DNA of 41,281 bases from an uncultured Acetatifactor sp. GTDB taxonomy: Bacteria > Bacillota > Clostridia > Lachnospirales > Lachnospiraceae. Shown piece after piece: positions 14,948 to 22,133 of the stretch (the stretch's first letter is position 1; each line of letters starts with the position of its first letter). A program made the translations under genes and the position numbers. A model generated the notes under the pieces. It ran no database searches. It was not told the origin of the DNA and was given only the letters and a program-made list of their open reading frames with translations. The stretch spans positions 1 to 41,281 of the forward strand of contig CAJUNZ010000015.1 of NCBI GenBank assembly GCA_910587755.1, given 5' to 3'.

Positions 14948-15039
14948 ACCGGACAGGTAATGTCGCTGGGGGAGAAGCAAAGAAGAGAAAATATACTCTT
15001 GAAATACCTTGGGGACAGAGTGCAGAGAAAGGGGAGAGT

Positions 15040-16011
15040 ATGGCGGTAAAAATAATCGGAACAGGAAGCGCCCTGCCAAAAAAGGTCGTGTCCAATGAGG
15101 AGATGGCGGGACTGGTGGAGACTTCAGACCAGTGGATCAGGGAGCGCACGGGCATTGGCAGCAGGCATATCTCAACAGGGGAGACCGTGGTCTCCCTGGC
15201 GGTGGAGGCCTGTGAAAAAGCCCTGGCCCATGGGGACAGAAAAGCCTCGGAAGTGCAGCTGATCCTGGTGGCCACCTGTACGCCGGAGAAGGGCATTCCC
15301 TGTGCTGCCTGTCAGGTGCAGGGCCTTCTGGGGGCGGCGGAGGCGGTGGCTTTTGACCTGAACGCGGCCTGTGCCGGATTCCTCTTTGCGCTGCACACTG
15401 CCCATGCCTACATTGAGGCGGGTATCTATGACAATGCTCTGGTGGTGGGCAGCGAGGTGTTGTCCAAAGTGGTGGACTGGACTGACAGAGGCACCTGTGT
15501 GCTGTTTGGGGACGGGGCCGGGGCGGTGCTGTTGGAGCGCAGCGGGCAGCCGGGTATTCTGGGCTTTGTACAGCACTCGGACGGAACCAAAGGCGGGGTC
15601 CTTCAGTGCGATGGCAGAAAGCTGGAGAATCCTTTTGTGTCCCTGCCTGTGGGAAATCCTTTTCTGTCCATGGACGGCAGGGAGGTATTTGCTTTTGCCC
15701 TGAGACAGGTTCCAGCCTGCATATGGGAGGCGCTTTCACAGGCAAAGCTCTCCCCGGAGGATGTGGATCTGTATGTGCTCCACCAGGCCAACAGACGTAT
15801 TATTGAGGGCATCGCCGGGAGGATGAATCTGGAGGCGGCCAGATTTCCCATGAATCTGGAGCGGACGGGAAATATGTCCTCCGCATCCATCCCGGTTCTT
15901 CTGGACGAACTGGTCCGGGAGGGACGGCTGCAGGAGGGAATGACCCTTGTGCTCTCAGGCTTTGGGGCAGGGCTCACTTACGGGGCGTGTGTGCTGAAGT
16001 GGCAGCGGTAA
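15040..16011 (+). CDS. fabH: beta-ketoacyl-ACP synthase III
   Basis: FabH, 323 residues, starts fatty-acid synthesis by condensing an acyl-CoA primer with malonyl-ACP. Seen: VKIIGTGSALPKKVVSN, SDQWIRERTGI, nucleophile Cys111 in NAACAGFLFAL, His248 in LHQANRRI, Asn278 in RTGNMSSASIP, and the C-terminal LVLSGFGAGLTYG. The start at 15040 follows a GGGGAGAG ribosome site. In many Firmicute clusters fabH is near the front of the operon; here it is next to last, just before the regulator gene. Confidence 0.95.
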   Translation: MAVKIIGTGSALPKKVVSNEEMAGLVETSDQWIRERTGIGSRHISTGETVVSLAVEACEKALAHGDRKASEVQLILVATCTPEKGIPCAACQVQGLLGAAEAVAFDLNAACAGFLFALHTAHAYIEAGIYDNALVVGSEVLSKVVDWTDRGTCVLFGDGAGAVLLERSGQPGILGFVQHSDGTKGGVLQCDGRKLENPFVSLPVGNPFLSMDGREVFAFALRQVPACIWEALSQAKLSPEDVDLYVLHQANRRIIEGIAGRMNLEAARFPMNLERTGNMSSASIPVLLDELVREGRLQEGMTLVLSGFGAGLTYGACVLKWQR

Positions 16012-16012
16012 C

Positions 16013-16040
16013 TTGACTTTTCAGGAGAAATTGGTATAGT
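16013..16040 (+). promoter_or_regulatory. possible internal promoter before fabT
   Basis: TTGACT (16013-16018), 16-base spacer, TATAGT (16035-16040), beginning one base after the fabH stop codon. It could give the repressor gene its own basal expression. Confidence 0.4.
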
Positions 16041-16094
16041 TAAGGAAAGCGTCCGGGGAGACAGGGGCGCGGGAAAGAAGGTGCAGGCGGCGGG

Positions 16095-16553
16095 ATGGGG
16101 CGGAACAGGAATCATTCTCTCAATGAGATGCTGGTAAGTCTGTTTAATCATGTGATGGACATGGAGGGCCAGGCGGTTATCACAGAGGAATACAAGGATA
16201 TCACCAACAACGACATGCATATCATAGAGGCCATCGGCATAGAGGCCCCGCGGAATATGTCCGTGATTGCCCAGAAGCTCCATGTTACGGTGAGTACCCT
16301 GACCATCAACATGAACGGACTGGAAAAGAAAGGCTATATCTGCAGGGAGCGGGGGCAGAAGGACAAGCGCGTGGTGTATGTGACACTGACGGAGAAGGGA
16401 AAGAAGGCCTTTTATCACCACCGGGATTTTCACAAGAAGATGATTAAGGCCATTGTGAAGGACCTGAGCCAGCAGGAGATGGAAATTCTGTGCCGGTGTC
16501 TTGAGAATCTGAACCGCTTTTTCGAGCCGGAGGAATCTTCTCAGGGCCACTGA
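16095..16553 (+). CDS. fabT: MarR-family regulator of fatty-acid synthesis, FabT-like
   Basis: This 152-residue winged-helix dimer protein has the layout of streptococcal FabT: N-terminal helix LNEMLVSLFNHVMDMEGQAV, then IEAIGIEAPRNMSVIAQKLHV and the recognition helix TVSTLTINMNGLEKKGYI. The wing RGQKDKRVVYVTLTEKGKKA and C-terminal helices follow. FabT represses fab genes when bound to long-chain acyl-ACP. The target would be the three TTGA-N3-TCAA boxes after the operon promoter. Its ribosome site is weak (GGCGGCGGG), which suits a low-level repressor. It closes the fab operon, 83 bases after fabH, while in streptococci fabT is near the front. Confidence 0.85.
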   Translation: MGRNRNHSLNEMLVSLFNHVMDMEGQAVITEEYKDITNNDMHIIEAIGIEAPRNMSVIAQKLHVTVSTLTINMNGLEKKGYICRERGQKDKRVVYVTLTEKGKKAFYHHRDFHKKMIKAIVKDLSQQEMEILCRCLENLNRFFEPEESSQGH

Positions 16554-16571
16554 AAGACTATCCCTGAATAG

Positions 16572-17417
16572 CTATAACTGCTTATAAAAGTAAATTTCGT
16601 CGTATATCCTCTCTTCGCCCCAGGGTTCCCGGAGGCCGCCTGGTATTTTGCCGCAGGGTTCCATTCCTATGGCTGTGTAGAAATGCTCGGAGCCGTCGCC
16701 GCGGCAGGATGTGGTTATATGAGTGCATCCCAGCTGTTTGGCCTGGGCGAAGGCTTCATGGCAGAGCTTTTTTCCCAGGCCCTGCTTCTGGAAAGCGGGA
16801 TTTACCACCACGTCTGCAAGCTTGCCCTTGTGAGGGTGAAGGATATACTGGGATTTTTCCACCAGAACCGCTCCCACCACCTGCTCTTTTGCCACGGCTG
16901 TCAGAAAGATGCTTTCTCCATTCTCCATTTTTTTCACATTGGCTTCAACCCTCTGTTTCACCTCTTCCGGTGTATTGGCCGAGAAGATGTTCTCCCAGAG
17001 ACTTTTGGCATCGGTAAGCCTCAGTTTTCTGATTTCAATTTCTTTCATGTTTTCCAGTGCCTCCTTTGTTGACAATAGTTTTGGATGGATTTTTCTGTGC
17101 TGCTTCAGCTGATGGTGGCAGCGGTATTCACTGGGCGTGCACCCTATGTATTGAAGGAAAGCTTTGTAAAAGCCAGCCTGGGTCTCGAAACCATAATCCA
17201 TGGCCACATCATACATTTTCCTGCCCAGAGCGATCTCCCCTGCGGCCCGGAAGAGCCTTCTCTTTCTGACATAAGTCATGACGGGCATACCTGTAATGTC
17301 ATGGAAATAATAGTAGAGCTGCCTTGTGGAATAATGGCATCTTTGGCTTAAGTGCTCCAGGGTAAAGTCTTCTTTCAAATTATTTTCGATAAAATTCATC
17401 ATGTCTTCCAGAGACAT
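16572..17417 (-). CDS. AraC-type HTH fused to GNAT acetyltransferase
   Basis: This 281-residue two-domain protein has an AraC-type double HTH at residues 1-100 (FTLEHLSQRCHYSTRQLYYYF, then VAMDYGFETQAGFYKAFLQY and GCTPSEYR). A GNAT domain fills about 124-281, with the acetyl-CoA loop VVVNPAFQKQGLGKKLCHEA and a conserved Tyr near YTAIGMEP. The HTH lies at the N-terminus with no sensor domain before it. Inside the gene, AAAGGAGG (17060-17067) precedes an in-frame ATG at 17048 by 11 bases, so the GNAT half may also be made alone (GNAT start MKEIEIRKLRLTDAKS). It may acetylate a small molecule such as an amine or drug and regulate its own locus; the substrate is unknown. Confidence 0.85.
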   Translation of the reverse strand: MSLEDMMNFIENNLKEDFTLEHLSQRCHYSTRQLYYYFHDITGMPVMTYVRKRRLFRAAGEIALGRKMYDVAMDYGFETQAGFYKAFLQYIGCTPSEYRCHHQLKQHRKIHPKLLSTKEALENMKEIEIRKLRLTDAKSLWENIFSANTPEEVKQRVEANVKKMENGESIFLTAVAKEQVVGAVLVEKSQYILHPHKGKLADVVVNPAFQKQGLGKKLCHEAFAQAKQLGCTHITTSCRGDGSEHFYTAIGMEPCGKIPGGLREPWGEERIYDEIYFYKQL

Positions 17418-17604
17418 TTTGCGTCACCACCTTATCTGAATATAGCAGACACAGACAAAAAATCTTTTCCAAAACTGCAAAAGTACCGGAAAGATACGGG
17501 AGTTTGGAGATCGGTTCAGCCGTTAGGTCATGGATTTTATTATAGCCCATTTTTAGACGAAAAGAAAGAAACTTTTTGTATTTCCGCCAGATTCCCGTCA
17601 GGTG
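17418..17604. other. upstream region of the AraC-GNAT gene, no gene seen
   Basis: This AT-richer stretch lies between the AraC-GNAT start and the palindromic element. A minus-strand TATATT near 17439-17444 could be the -10 of the AraC gene, but no convincing -35 is present. No conserved coding sequence is visible. Confidence 0.35.
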
Positions 17605-17744
17605 GTAACAGTTCAGACAGGGCGCTGAACTGTTACGAGAATGCACACAAAACGCGAAAAGAATGCGTTTTGGCGCCCGCAAGTCTCGCAAAATTGCACA
17701 GAGCGCAATTTTGACTTCGCGAGAGGGGCTGTCTGAACTGTTAC
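17605..17744. repeat. 140-bp palindromic (MITE/REP-like) element with alternative pairing
   Basis: The ends are perfect 16-bp inverted repeats: GTAACAGTTCAGACAG (17605-17620) and CTGTCTGAACTGTTAC (17729-17744). A third copy of the 12-base core, CTGAACTGTTAC (17625-17636), lies 8 bases after the left end, so the left arm can pair either locally or with the far end. Two more hairpins lie inside: AAAACGC/GCGTTTT (17649-17655, 17665-17671) and AAAATTGC/GCAATTTT (17690-17697, 17705-17712), the second flanked by TCTCGC/GCGAGA. No clear target-site duplication or open frame is seen. It may be a mobile non-coding repeat or a structured RNA in front of the Ter promoter. Confidence 0.7.
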
Positions 17745-17769
17745 ATCAGATGCACAGATGGGGAGCCGC

Positions 17770-17798
17770 TTGAATTCCCCCAGGGGAGGTGGTATGAT
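17770..17798 (+). promoter_or_regulatory. promoter of the PRTase-StiP genes
   Basis: TTGAAT (17770-17775), 17-base spacer, TATGAT (17793-17798). The spacer contains the palindrome TCCCC-CA-GGGGA (17776-17787), a possible operator. The start codon is 34 bases after the -10. Confidence 0.45.
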
Positions 17799-17831
17799 AA
17801 TGGAAACAACCTCAAAGGAGTGCATGGACAT

Positions 17832-18932
17832 ATGTATACGGAGAGAGAGCTGGTCAGAATTGCCAGGCGGGAAAATAACAGCAGGAGAAATTATCTGGTG
17901 GTGAATCCTCTTCAGGGCAAGCATATTCCGGTTTCGCCGGGAAAGGCCCTGGGGGTGTTTTCCGAACTGGCCGGACTTTTGAGAAAGTATTCGGGGGAGA
18001 GGCTTCTGGTGGTGGGATTTGCGGAGACCGCCACCGCCGTGGGGGCCCGGATCGCCATCGAACTGGGGGCTGGGTATATCCAGACCACAAGGGAGGAGAT
18101 CCCCGGCGTGGAATACCTTTTTTTCTCAGAGGAGCACAGCCACGCCACCCAGCAGAAGCTGGTGAAGAGCGATCTGCACAGGGTCTTGGACAGGACGGAC
18201 AGGATCATTTTTGCGGAAGATGAAGTCACCACGGGAAAGACCATCCGGAACCTGATTGCGGTTCTGGAACAGTGCTGTGAAAGCAGGCTGCAGTTTGCAG
18301 TGGCCTCCCTGTTAAATGGGATGAAGGAGGAGGACGAGAGGGCTTTTCAGGACAGGGACATAGGGCTTCACTACCTGCTGAAGATCAGCCATGAGGGGTA
18401 TCCGGAGACAGCCAGTCAGGCTGCAGAGGACGGGATTTATCACCTGGAAGAGGAATCCGGAGGCGCGTACACAGCCTGTTTTGACCTGGAAGGCAGGGTG
18501 GATGCCCGGAGACTTACGGAGGGGCCTGGGTATGATGGGGCGTGCAGGGAATTTTCGGACAAGGCGCTGAATCTGCTTCCCCTGGAGGGGCATGAGAGGG
18601 TGCTGGTGCTGGGCACGGAAGAGTTCATGTACCCTGGGCTGTGGCTGGGAAAAAGCCTGGAGGAAAGGGGGCATGAGGTGATGTTTCACGCCACCACCCG
18701 CAGTCCCATCGCCGTCAGCCGCAGTGGGGACTATCCTCTCCATGAGCGGTATGCGCTGTCCAGTTTCTATCAGGAAGACCGGAGGACCTTTCTATACGAT
18801 ATCGGCAGCTTTGACGCCGTGATTGTGGTGACGGATGCCCGGGAAAAGGGCACAAAAGGGGAGAGAGCTCTTCTGAGCGCCCTGGAAAAAAAGAATGCAG
18901 TGGTGTGCCTGGTAAGGTGGTGCGGAGAATGA
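17832..18932 (+). CDS. Ter-system phosphoribosyltransferase with TRSP domain
   Basis: This 366-residue protein has an N-terminal orotate-PRTase-like domain. The PRPP-binding loop is FAEDEVTTGKTIRNL (residues 127-141), close to the classical DDVVTTG pattern, preceded by the VVGFAETATAVGA segment. The C-terminal TRSP domain is named for the motif seen at TRSP 289-292, followed by SGDYPLHERYALSSFY. Comparative work on Ter stress systems (Anantharaman, Iyer and Aravind) links this PRTase-TRSP architecture to TerD/TelA operons and predicts a nucleoside-like product. The start ATG 17832 has AAGGAG 11 bases upstream; a GTG at 17820 overlaps that site. It overlaps stiP by 4 bases (ATGA), so the two are probably co-translated. 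Confidence 0.82.
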   Translation: MYTERELVRIARRENNSRRNYLVVNPLQGKHIPVSPGKALGVFSELAGLLRKYSGERLLVVGFAETATAVGARIAIELGAGYIQTTREEIPGVEYLFFSEEHSHATQQKLVKSDLHRVLDRTDRIIFAEDEVTTGKTIRNLIAVLEQCCESRLQFAVASLLNGMKEEDERAFQDRDIGLHYLLKISHEGYPETASQAAEDGIYHLEEESGGAYTACFDLEGRVDARRLTEGPGYDGACREFSDKALNLLPLEGHERVLVLGTEEFMYPGLWLGKSLEERGHEVMFHATTRSPIAVSRSGDYPLHERYALSSFYQEDRRTFLYDIGSFDAVIVVTDAREKGTKGERALLSALEKKNAVVCLVRWCGE

Positions 18933-20017
18933 GAAGTTCTTATCTGGCGGAAGATGTGGTGCTGTTGCTGAAAGACATCACGGGCATGGTTAGTCCCCAG
19001 CCCACTCAGGAGCGGGAGAGGCTCATACAGTCAGGCAGGCATTACAGTGAAATGCTGCCTGTGGAATATGTTCCCACGGAGAAGTATATGGCGGTGTACA
19101 GGGAGGCTCTGGCCCGGTATGCCGGGCAGGTGGCGAAGGCTGTGGGAGAGCTCTCCCGCAGGATTATGGCGTCCCGGGGAAGGGATGTGGTGCTGGTGTC
19201 CCTGGCCCGGGCAGGCATTCCGGCGGGGATTCTGGTCAGACGGTATATTCAAAGATATTATGGTGTGAATGTGCCCCATTATGCCATTTCCATTATCAGG
19301 GGAAGGGGGATTGACGGCAATGCCATGGGATATCTGCTGGACAGGTATAAGCCCGGACAGCTTCTCTTTGTGGACGGGTGGATTGGAAAAGGGGCCATAC
19401 TGGGGGAACTGGAAAAGGATGTGGGAGCTTACCCCGGCGTCAGCCCGGAGATTGCCGTTCTGGCGGATCCGGCGGGAGTGACGGAACTTCGGGGCACCCC
19501 TGAGGATATCTTGATACCCAGTTCCTGTCTCAACAGTACGGTGTCCGGACTGATCAGCAGGACAGTTTTGCGGGAGGATATTATCGGGGAAAAGGATTTT
19601 CACGGTGCGGTGTACTATGGGGAATTGAAGGATTCGGATTTGTCTTATCACTTTATAGAGACTGTCGAGGGATGTTTTTCTCCTACAGTGGAGGAAGACC
19701 TTACCTGTCCGGGGGGAAGCGGATTCGCCGGGAAAGAAAAGGCCTCCTGTACTGGCGGGGGTATCCGGGAGGTGGGGGAAATTGCCGCTTATTTTGGCAT
19801 CCAGGATATCAATTTTGTAAAACCCGGCATTGGGGAGACCACCCGGGTTCTGCTGCGGCGGGTTCCCTGGAAAGTGCTGATAGGTGACAGATACCGGGGA
19901 GACCCGGAACTGGGCCATGTGGTCAGGCTGGCAGAGGAAAAGCAGGTTCCGGTGGAATATTATCCCCTTACCCGGTATAAATGCTGTGGCATCATCAAAA
20001 AAATCGCCGACGCATAA
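18929..20017 (+). CDS. StiP-type cysteine protease family protein (Ter cluster)
   Basis: This 362-residue protein has the pattern typical of the StiP family in Ter operons: SLARAGIPAGILVRRY, VPHYAISIIRGRGID, and QLLFVDGWIGKGAI. These resemble a degenerate PRTase-like core annotated as a cysteine protease (candidate Cys in SSCLNSTVSGL). Its C-terminal ~75 residues (EVGEIAAYFGIQDINFVKPG to PVEYYPLTRYKCC) look like the Pelota-type RNA-binding domain described for this family. The start ATG 18929 overlaps the TRSP gene stop. The family is predicted to act in RNA or metabolite processing with the neighbouring enzymes; no biochemical proof is known to me. It ends convergent to the aldolase gene. 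Confidence 0.75.
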   Translation: MRSSYLAEDVVLLLKDITGMVSPQPTQERERLIQSGRHYSEMLPVEYVPTEKYMAVYREALARYAGQVAKAVGELSRRIMASRGRDVVLVSLARAGIPAGILVRRYIQRYYGVNVPHYAISIIRGRGIDGNAMGYLLDRYKPGQLLFVDGWIGKGAILGELEKDVGAYPGVSPEIAVLADPAGVTELRGTPEDILIPSSCLNSTVSGLISRTVLREDIIGEKDFHGAVYYGELKDSDLSYHFIETVEGCFSPTVEEDLTCPGGSGFAGKEKASCTGGGIREVGEIAAYFGIQDINFVKPGIGETTRVLLRRVPWKVLIGDRYRGDPELGHVVRLAEEKQVPVEYYPLTRYKCCGIIKKIADA

Positions 20018-20045
20018 CAGGATCTGCCAAAGGGCCGGCCGGCTC

Positions 20046-20077
20046 AGGGCAGGAGGACTCAAAGGACCTCCTGCCCT
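20046..20077. terminator. convergent hairpin between stiP and aldolase genes
   Basis: AGGGCAGGAGG (20046-20056) and CCTCCTGCCCT (20067-20077) form a perfect 11-bp stem with a 10-base loop. The aldolase stop codon is in the loop, so its last codons form the right arm. There is no T tract on either side, so termination is probable but unproven. Confidence 0.45.
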
Positions 20078-21039
20078 CTGACCCCAAAGGCCTGCGCCAG
20101 AAAAAGGGTCTGCCGGGCCCAGTTCAGGTGGGTTTTGTACTCGTTCATCCGCGCCCCTTCCTGGCTGCCGGAGACCAGCATGCCGGAATCTTTGTTCCAC
20201 CCCAGAATGTTTTTGGCGTCCTCATAGTCGGAGGCCCAGACCTGGTAGCAGTCGTTTACCACCTCAATCTGCCGGGGGTGGATCACGGTCTTTCCCGTAA
20301 AACCGCAGAGCTTGTCGCCCTGTATCTCGGCAATGAGTCCGGTTTTCCAGTTCTCTCCCCCGTAGTATTCCCACACAGGGGCGGAGATTACATAGTCCAT
20401 GCCGTAGACGGTAACAATATCCGTAAACAGGGAGGACACAGGCTTGATGTTGTGGATGGACTCATCCGGATGCCGGCGGAAACCGAATATATGGCATAAG
20501 TCATTGCCGCCCACTCGAATGTTCAGCACCAGTTCTTCCACCTGTCGGAGGGAGTCTTTCAGGGAGTACAGCACCTCGTACCGGGTGCGCAGATCTATCA
20601 TGGCTTCGCTCTCATATATGGGCATAAACATTATGGTTCTGCCGGAGATTTCATTGGCCTCCACAATTTTCCGAATGTATGCTTCTGCGTTTATGGGGGA
20701 GAACTTGGGCAGGATAAAACCTGTTACCACATCCGCACACTCCTTCAGGGAGGAGATGAGCATGGGTATCTGCTGAGGGTGGCGCACCCGGATAAACAGC
20801 TGCGGGAGAAAAAAGTCTCTCTCCTGACGAGCCGTGTAGATCTCCCTCAGTGACTGCAGCAGGTCCTGTTCCGCCTGGGCCACATAGTTATCATGGATTG
20901 TGTCCTCCAGACAGAGGGCCAGGGAAAAGCGGCGGCCGAACTTTTCCTGGATGACGGACTGGGCGATGGAGGACCTGTTGGCCGGACAGTAGAGCAGAGG
21001 GCCCACACTGTAATATTTTACATGATTTTTCAAGGTCAT
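20059..21039 (-). CDS. HpcH/HpaI aldolase / citrate lyase beta (CitE)-like protein, Ter cluster
   Basis: This 326-residue TIM-barrel protein belongs to the CitE-like aldolase superfamily. Seen: LLYCPANRSSIAQSVIQ at the N-terminus, the metal-ligand Glu region LALCLEDTIHD, FIRVRHPQQIP, LPKFSPINAE, and NIRVGGNDLCHIFGF. The segments EYYGGENWKTGL and GKTVIHPRQIEVVN are also conserved in CitE proteins. CitE-like enzymes cleave or form C-C bonds of acyl-CoA or keto acids with Mg2+. In Ter clusters a member of this family accompanies PRTase, StiP and HAD genes in a predicted biosynthetic unit. The start ATG 21039 follows AAAGGAAA. It is transcribed with the upstream HAD gene, against the direction of the rest of the locus. 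Confidence 0.85.
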   Translation of the reverse strand: MTLKNHVKYYSVGPLLYCPANRSSIAQSVIQEKFGRRFSLALCLEDTIHDNYVAQAEQDLLQSLREIYTARQERDFFLPQLFIRVRHPQQIPMLISSLKECADVVTGFILPKFSPINAEAYIRKIVEANEISGRTIMFMPIYESEAMIDLRTRYEVLYSLKDSLRQVEELVLNIRVGGNDLCHIFGFRRHPDESIHNIKPVSSLFTDIVTVYGMDYVISAPVWEYYGGENWKTGLIAEIQGDKLCGFTGKTVIHPRQIEVVNDCYQVWASDYEDAKNILGWNKDSGMLVSGSQEGARMNEYKTHLNWARQTLFLAQAFGVRGQEVL

Positions 21040-21050
21040 TTTCCTTTCAG

Positions 21051-21066
21051 CCGCGCTCTGGCGCGG
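21051..21066 (-). other. short hairpin just before the aldolase ribosome site
   Basis: CCGCGC and GCGCGG form a perfect 6-bp GC stem with a 4-base loop in the 62-base gap between the HAD and aldolase genes, ending about 12 bases before the aldolase start. It could tune translation of the second gene. Confidence 0.35.
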
Positions 21067-21101
21067 TTTCTTGTAAACAGAGATAATGTAATGGGAGTGG
21101 A

Positions 21102-21872
21102 TCACAGGGGATCCGTTTCCTGGCAGAGTTCCCAGATTCTTTCTGACATTTCATCCGAAAAAGTTCTCTTTCCTGGCATTTCTTCCACCGGGAAATCAAG
21201 GGGGTATTTTTCTGTAAATCCCTGGGGCACGATCCCCATGTCCGCCTCCCGGAGCATGGAAATGTCAAACTGGCTGTCGCCTGCGGCGATGACCCTGGCG
21301 GCCCGGAAGTGTTTCCGAAACCTTTCCACGGCTTTTCCCTTGCTAAGATTTACAGGAACCACATATAGTTTCTCTTTATTGCAGATCACATCCACAAGCG
21401 CGGGATCCACAAGTTTTCTCAATTCCTCTGCCACAGAGTCCGGCTGGCTGCACTTGGTGAACAGGAACAGCTTTTCTATGAAACGCAGCTCAAATGTTCT
21501 CCTGGGGTCCTTCTGAAGAAAATACTCCGCGGCCTGAAGGGTGGGCAGACTTTCCTGAATCAGGCTTAAGGACTGCTGATACCAGGGGATATGTTTCTCT
21601 CCGTTTACCAGCAGAACTCCGCCGTTGCAGACCAGGGCGCGGGGAATACTGCCGATGCCCAGGCGTATCCTCTGATACTGCTCTATGGATCTGGTGGATG
21701 TGGGAACCACAAAAAGCCTTTCGTTTATCTGCTTCAGCTTTTCGTATGTATATCTGGTGAGGAAAGACAGCTCCCTGTTCTGGCTGCTTTCCACGCATAT
21801 CCTGTCGTTTCCAATGGGGTGCCTGAAGGAATAGATCAGGGTATTGTCCAGGTCAAGATGCAGTATGGTCAT
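21102..21872 (-). CDS. HAD-family hydrolase, Ter cluster
   Basis: This 256-residue Cof/sucrose-phosphatase-like HAD enzyme shows motif I HLDLDNTLIYS (nucleophile Asp7, acid Asp9), motif II VVPTSTRS, motif III Lys in SKGKAVERF, and motif IV AAGDSQFDISML. The large cap between motifs II and III is of the C2 type. HAD phosphatases of this kind dephosphorylate sugars or nucleotides. Within Ter loci a HAD protein is a regular member of the predicted nucleoside/metabolite pathway with the PRTase. ATG 21872 is used because the frame upstream lacks homology. It is the first gene of the minus-strand pair, divergent from the YceG-protease gene. Confidence 0.88.
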   Translation of the reverse strand: MTILHLDLDNTLIYSFRHPIGNDRICVESSQNRELSFLTRYTYEKLKQINERLFVVPTSTRSIEQYQRIRLGIGSIPRALVCNGGVLLVNGEKHIPWYQQSLSLIQESLPTLQAAEYFLQKDPRRTFELRFIEKLFLFTKCSQPDSVAEELRKLVDPALVDVICNKEKLYVVPVNLSKGKAVERFRKHFRAARVIAAGDSQFDISMLREADMGIVPQGFTEKYPLDFPVEEMPGKRTFSDEMSERIWELCQETDPL

Positions 21873-22077
21873 GTCTCGCTCTCCCGGGGGATTCTTTTCA
21901 TCATATGCTGAGGGCATACGGGCTTATTATAACATTGCCCACAGTCTGTGACAAGCTTCATGAGATTGATGTATTTTGCTGTTACCCCTCGCTCTCACAG
22001 CAGAGAAACACGCTCCCCCAGGCCGGAAGCGAAATCCCTGTTTCTCCATGAAAAAAATAGCATTTTCTATCTTTATG

Positions 22078-22086
22078 TGTTATAAT
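22078..22086 (+). promoter_or_regulatory. extended -10 promoter of the long Ter operon
   Basis: TG-T-TATAAT (22078-22086) is a perfect extended -10; the -35 region (TAGCAT at 22058) is poor, which extended -10 promoters tolerate. It lies 47 bases before the start codon at 22134. Confidence 0.55.
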
Positions 22087-22133
22087 AGGCTTTATTCGGG
22101 GCGGGGAAAGAAAACCCTTTACTGAGGTGGCAT

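Noticed and set aside
17380..17691. 103-codon minus-strand frame upstream of the AraC-GNAT gene
   Set aside because: It overlaps the AraC start and crosses into the palindromic element; composition is not coding-like and no ribosome site is seen.
17605..17744. Retron or group II intron RNA
   Set aside because: No reverse transcriptase gene is near and the element is short; a palindromic repeat explains the symmetry better.
19031..20200. 389-codon minus-strand frame opposite stiP
   Set aside because: Overlaps the conserved StiP and aldolase genes; no recognisable motif.
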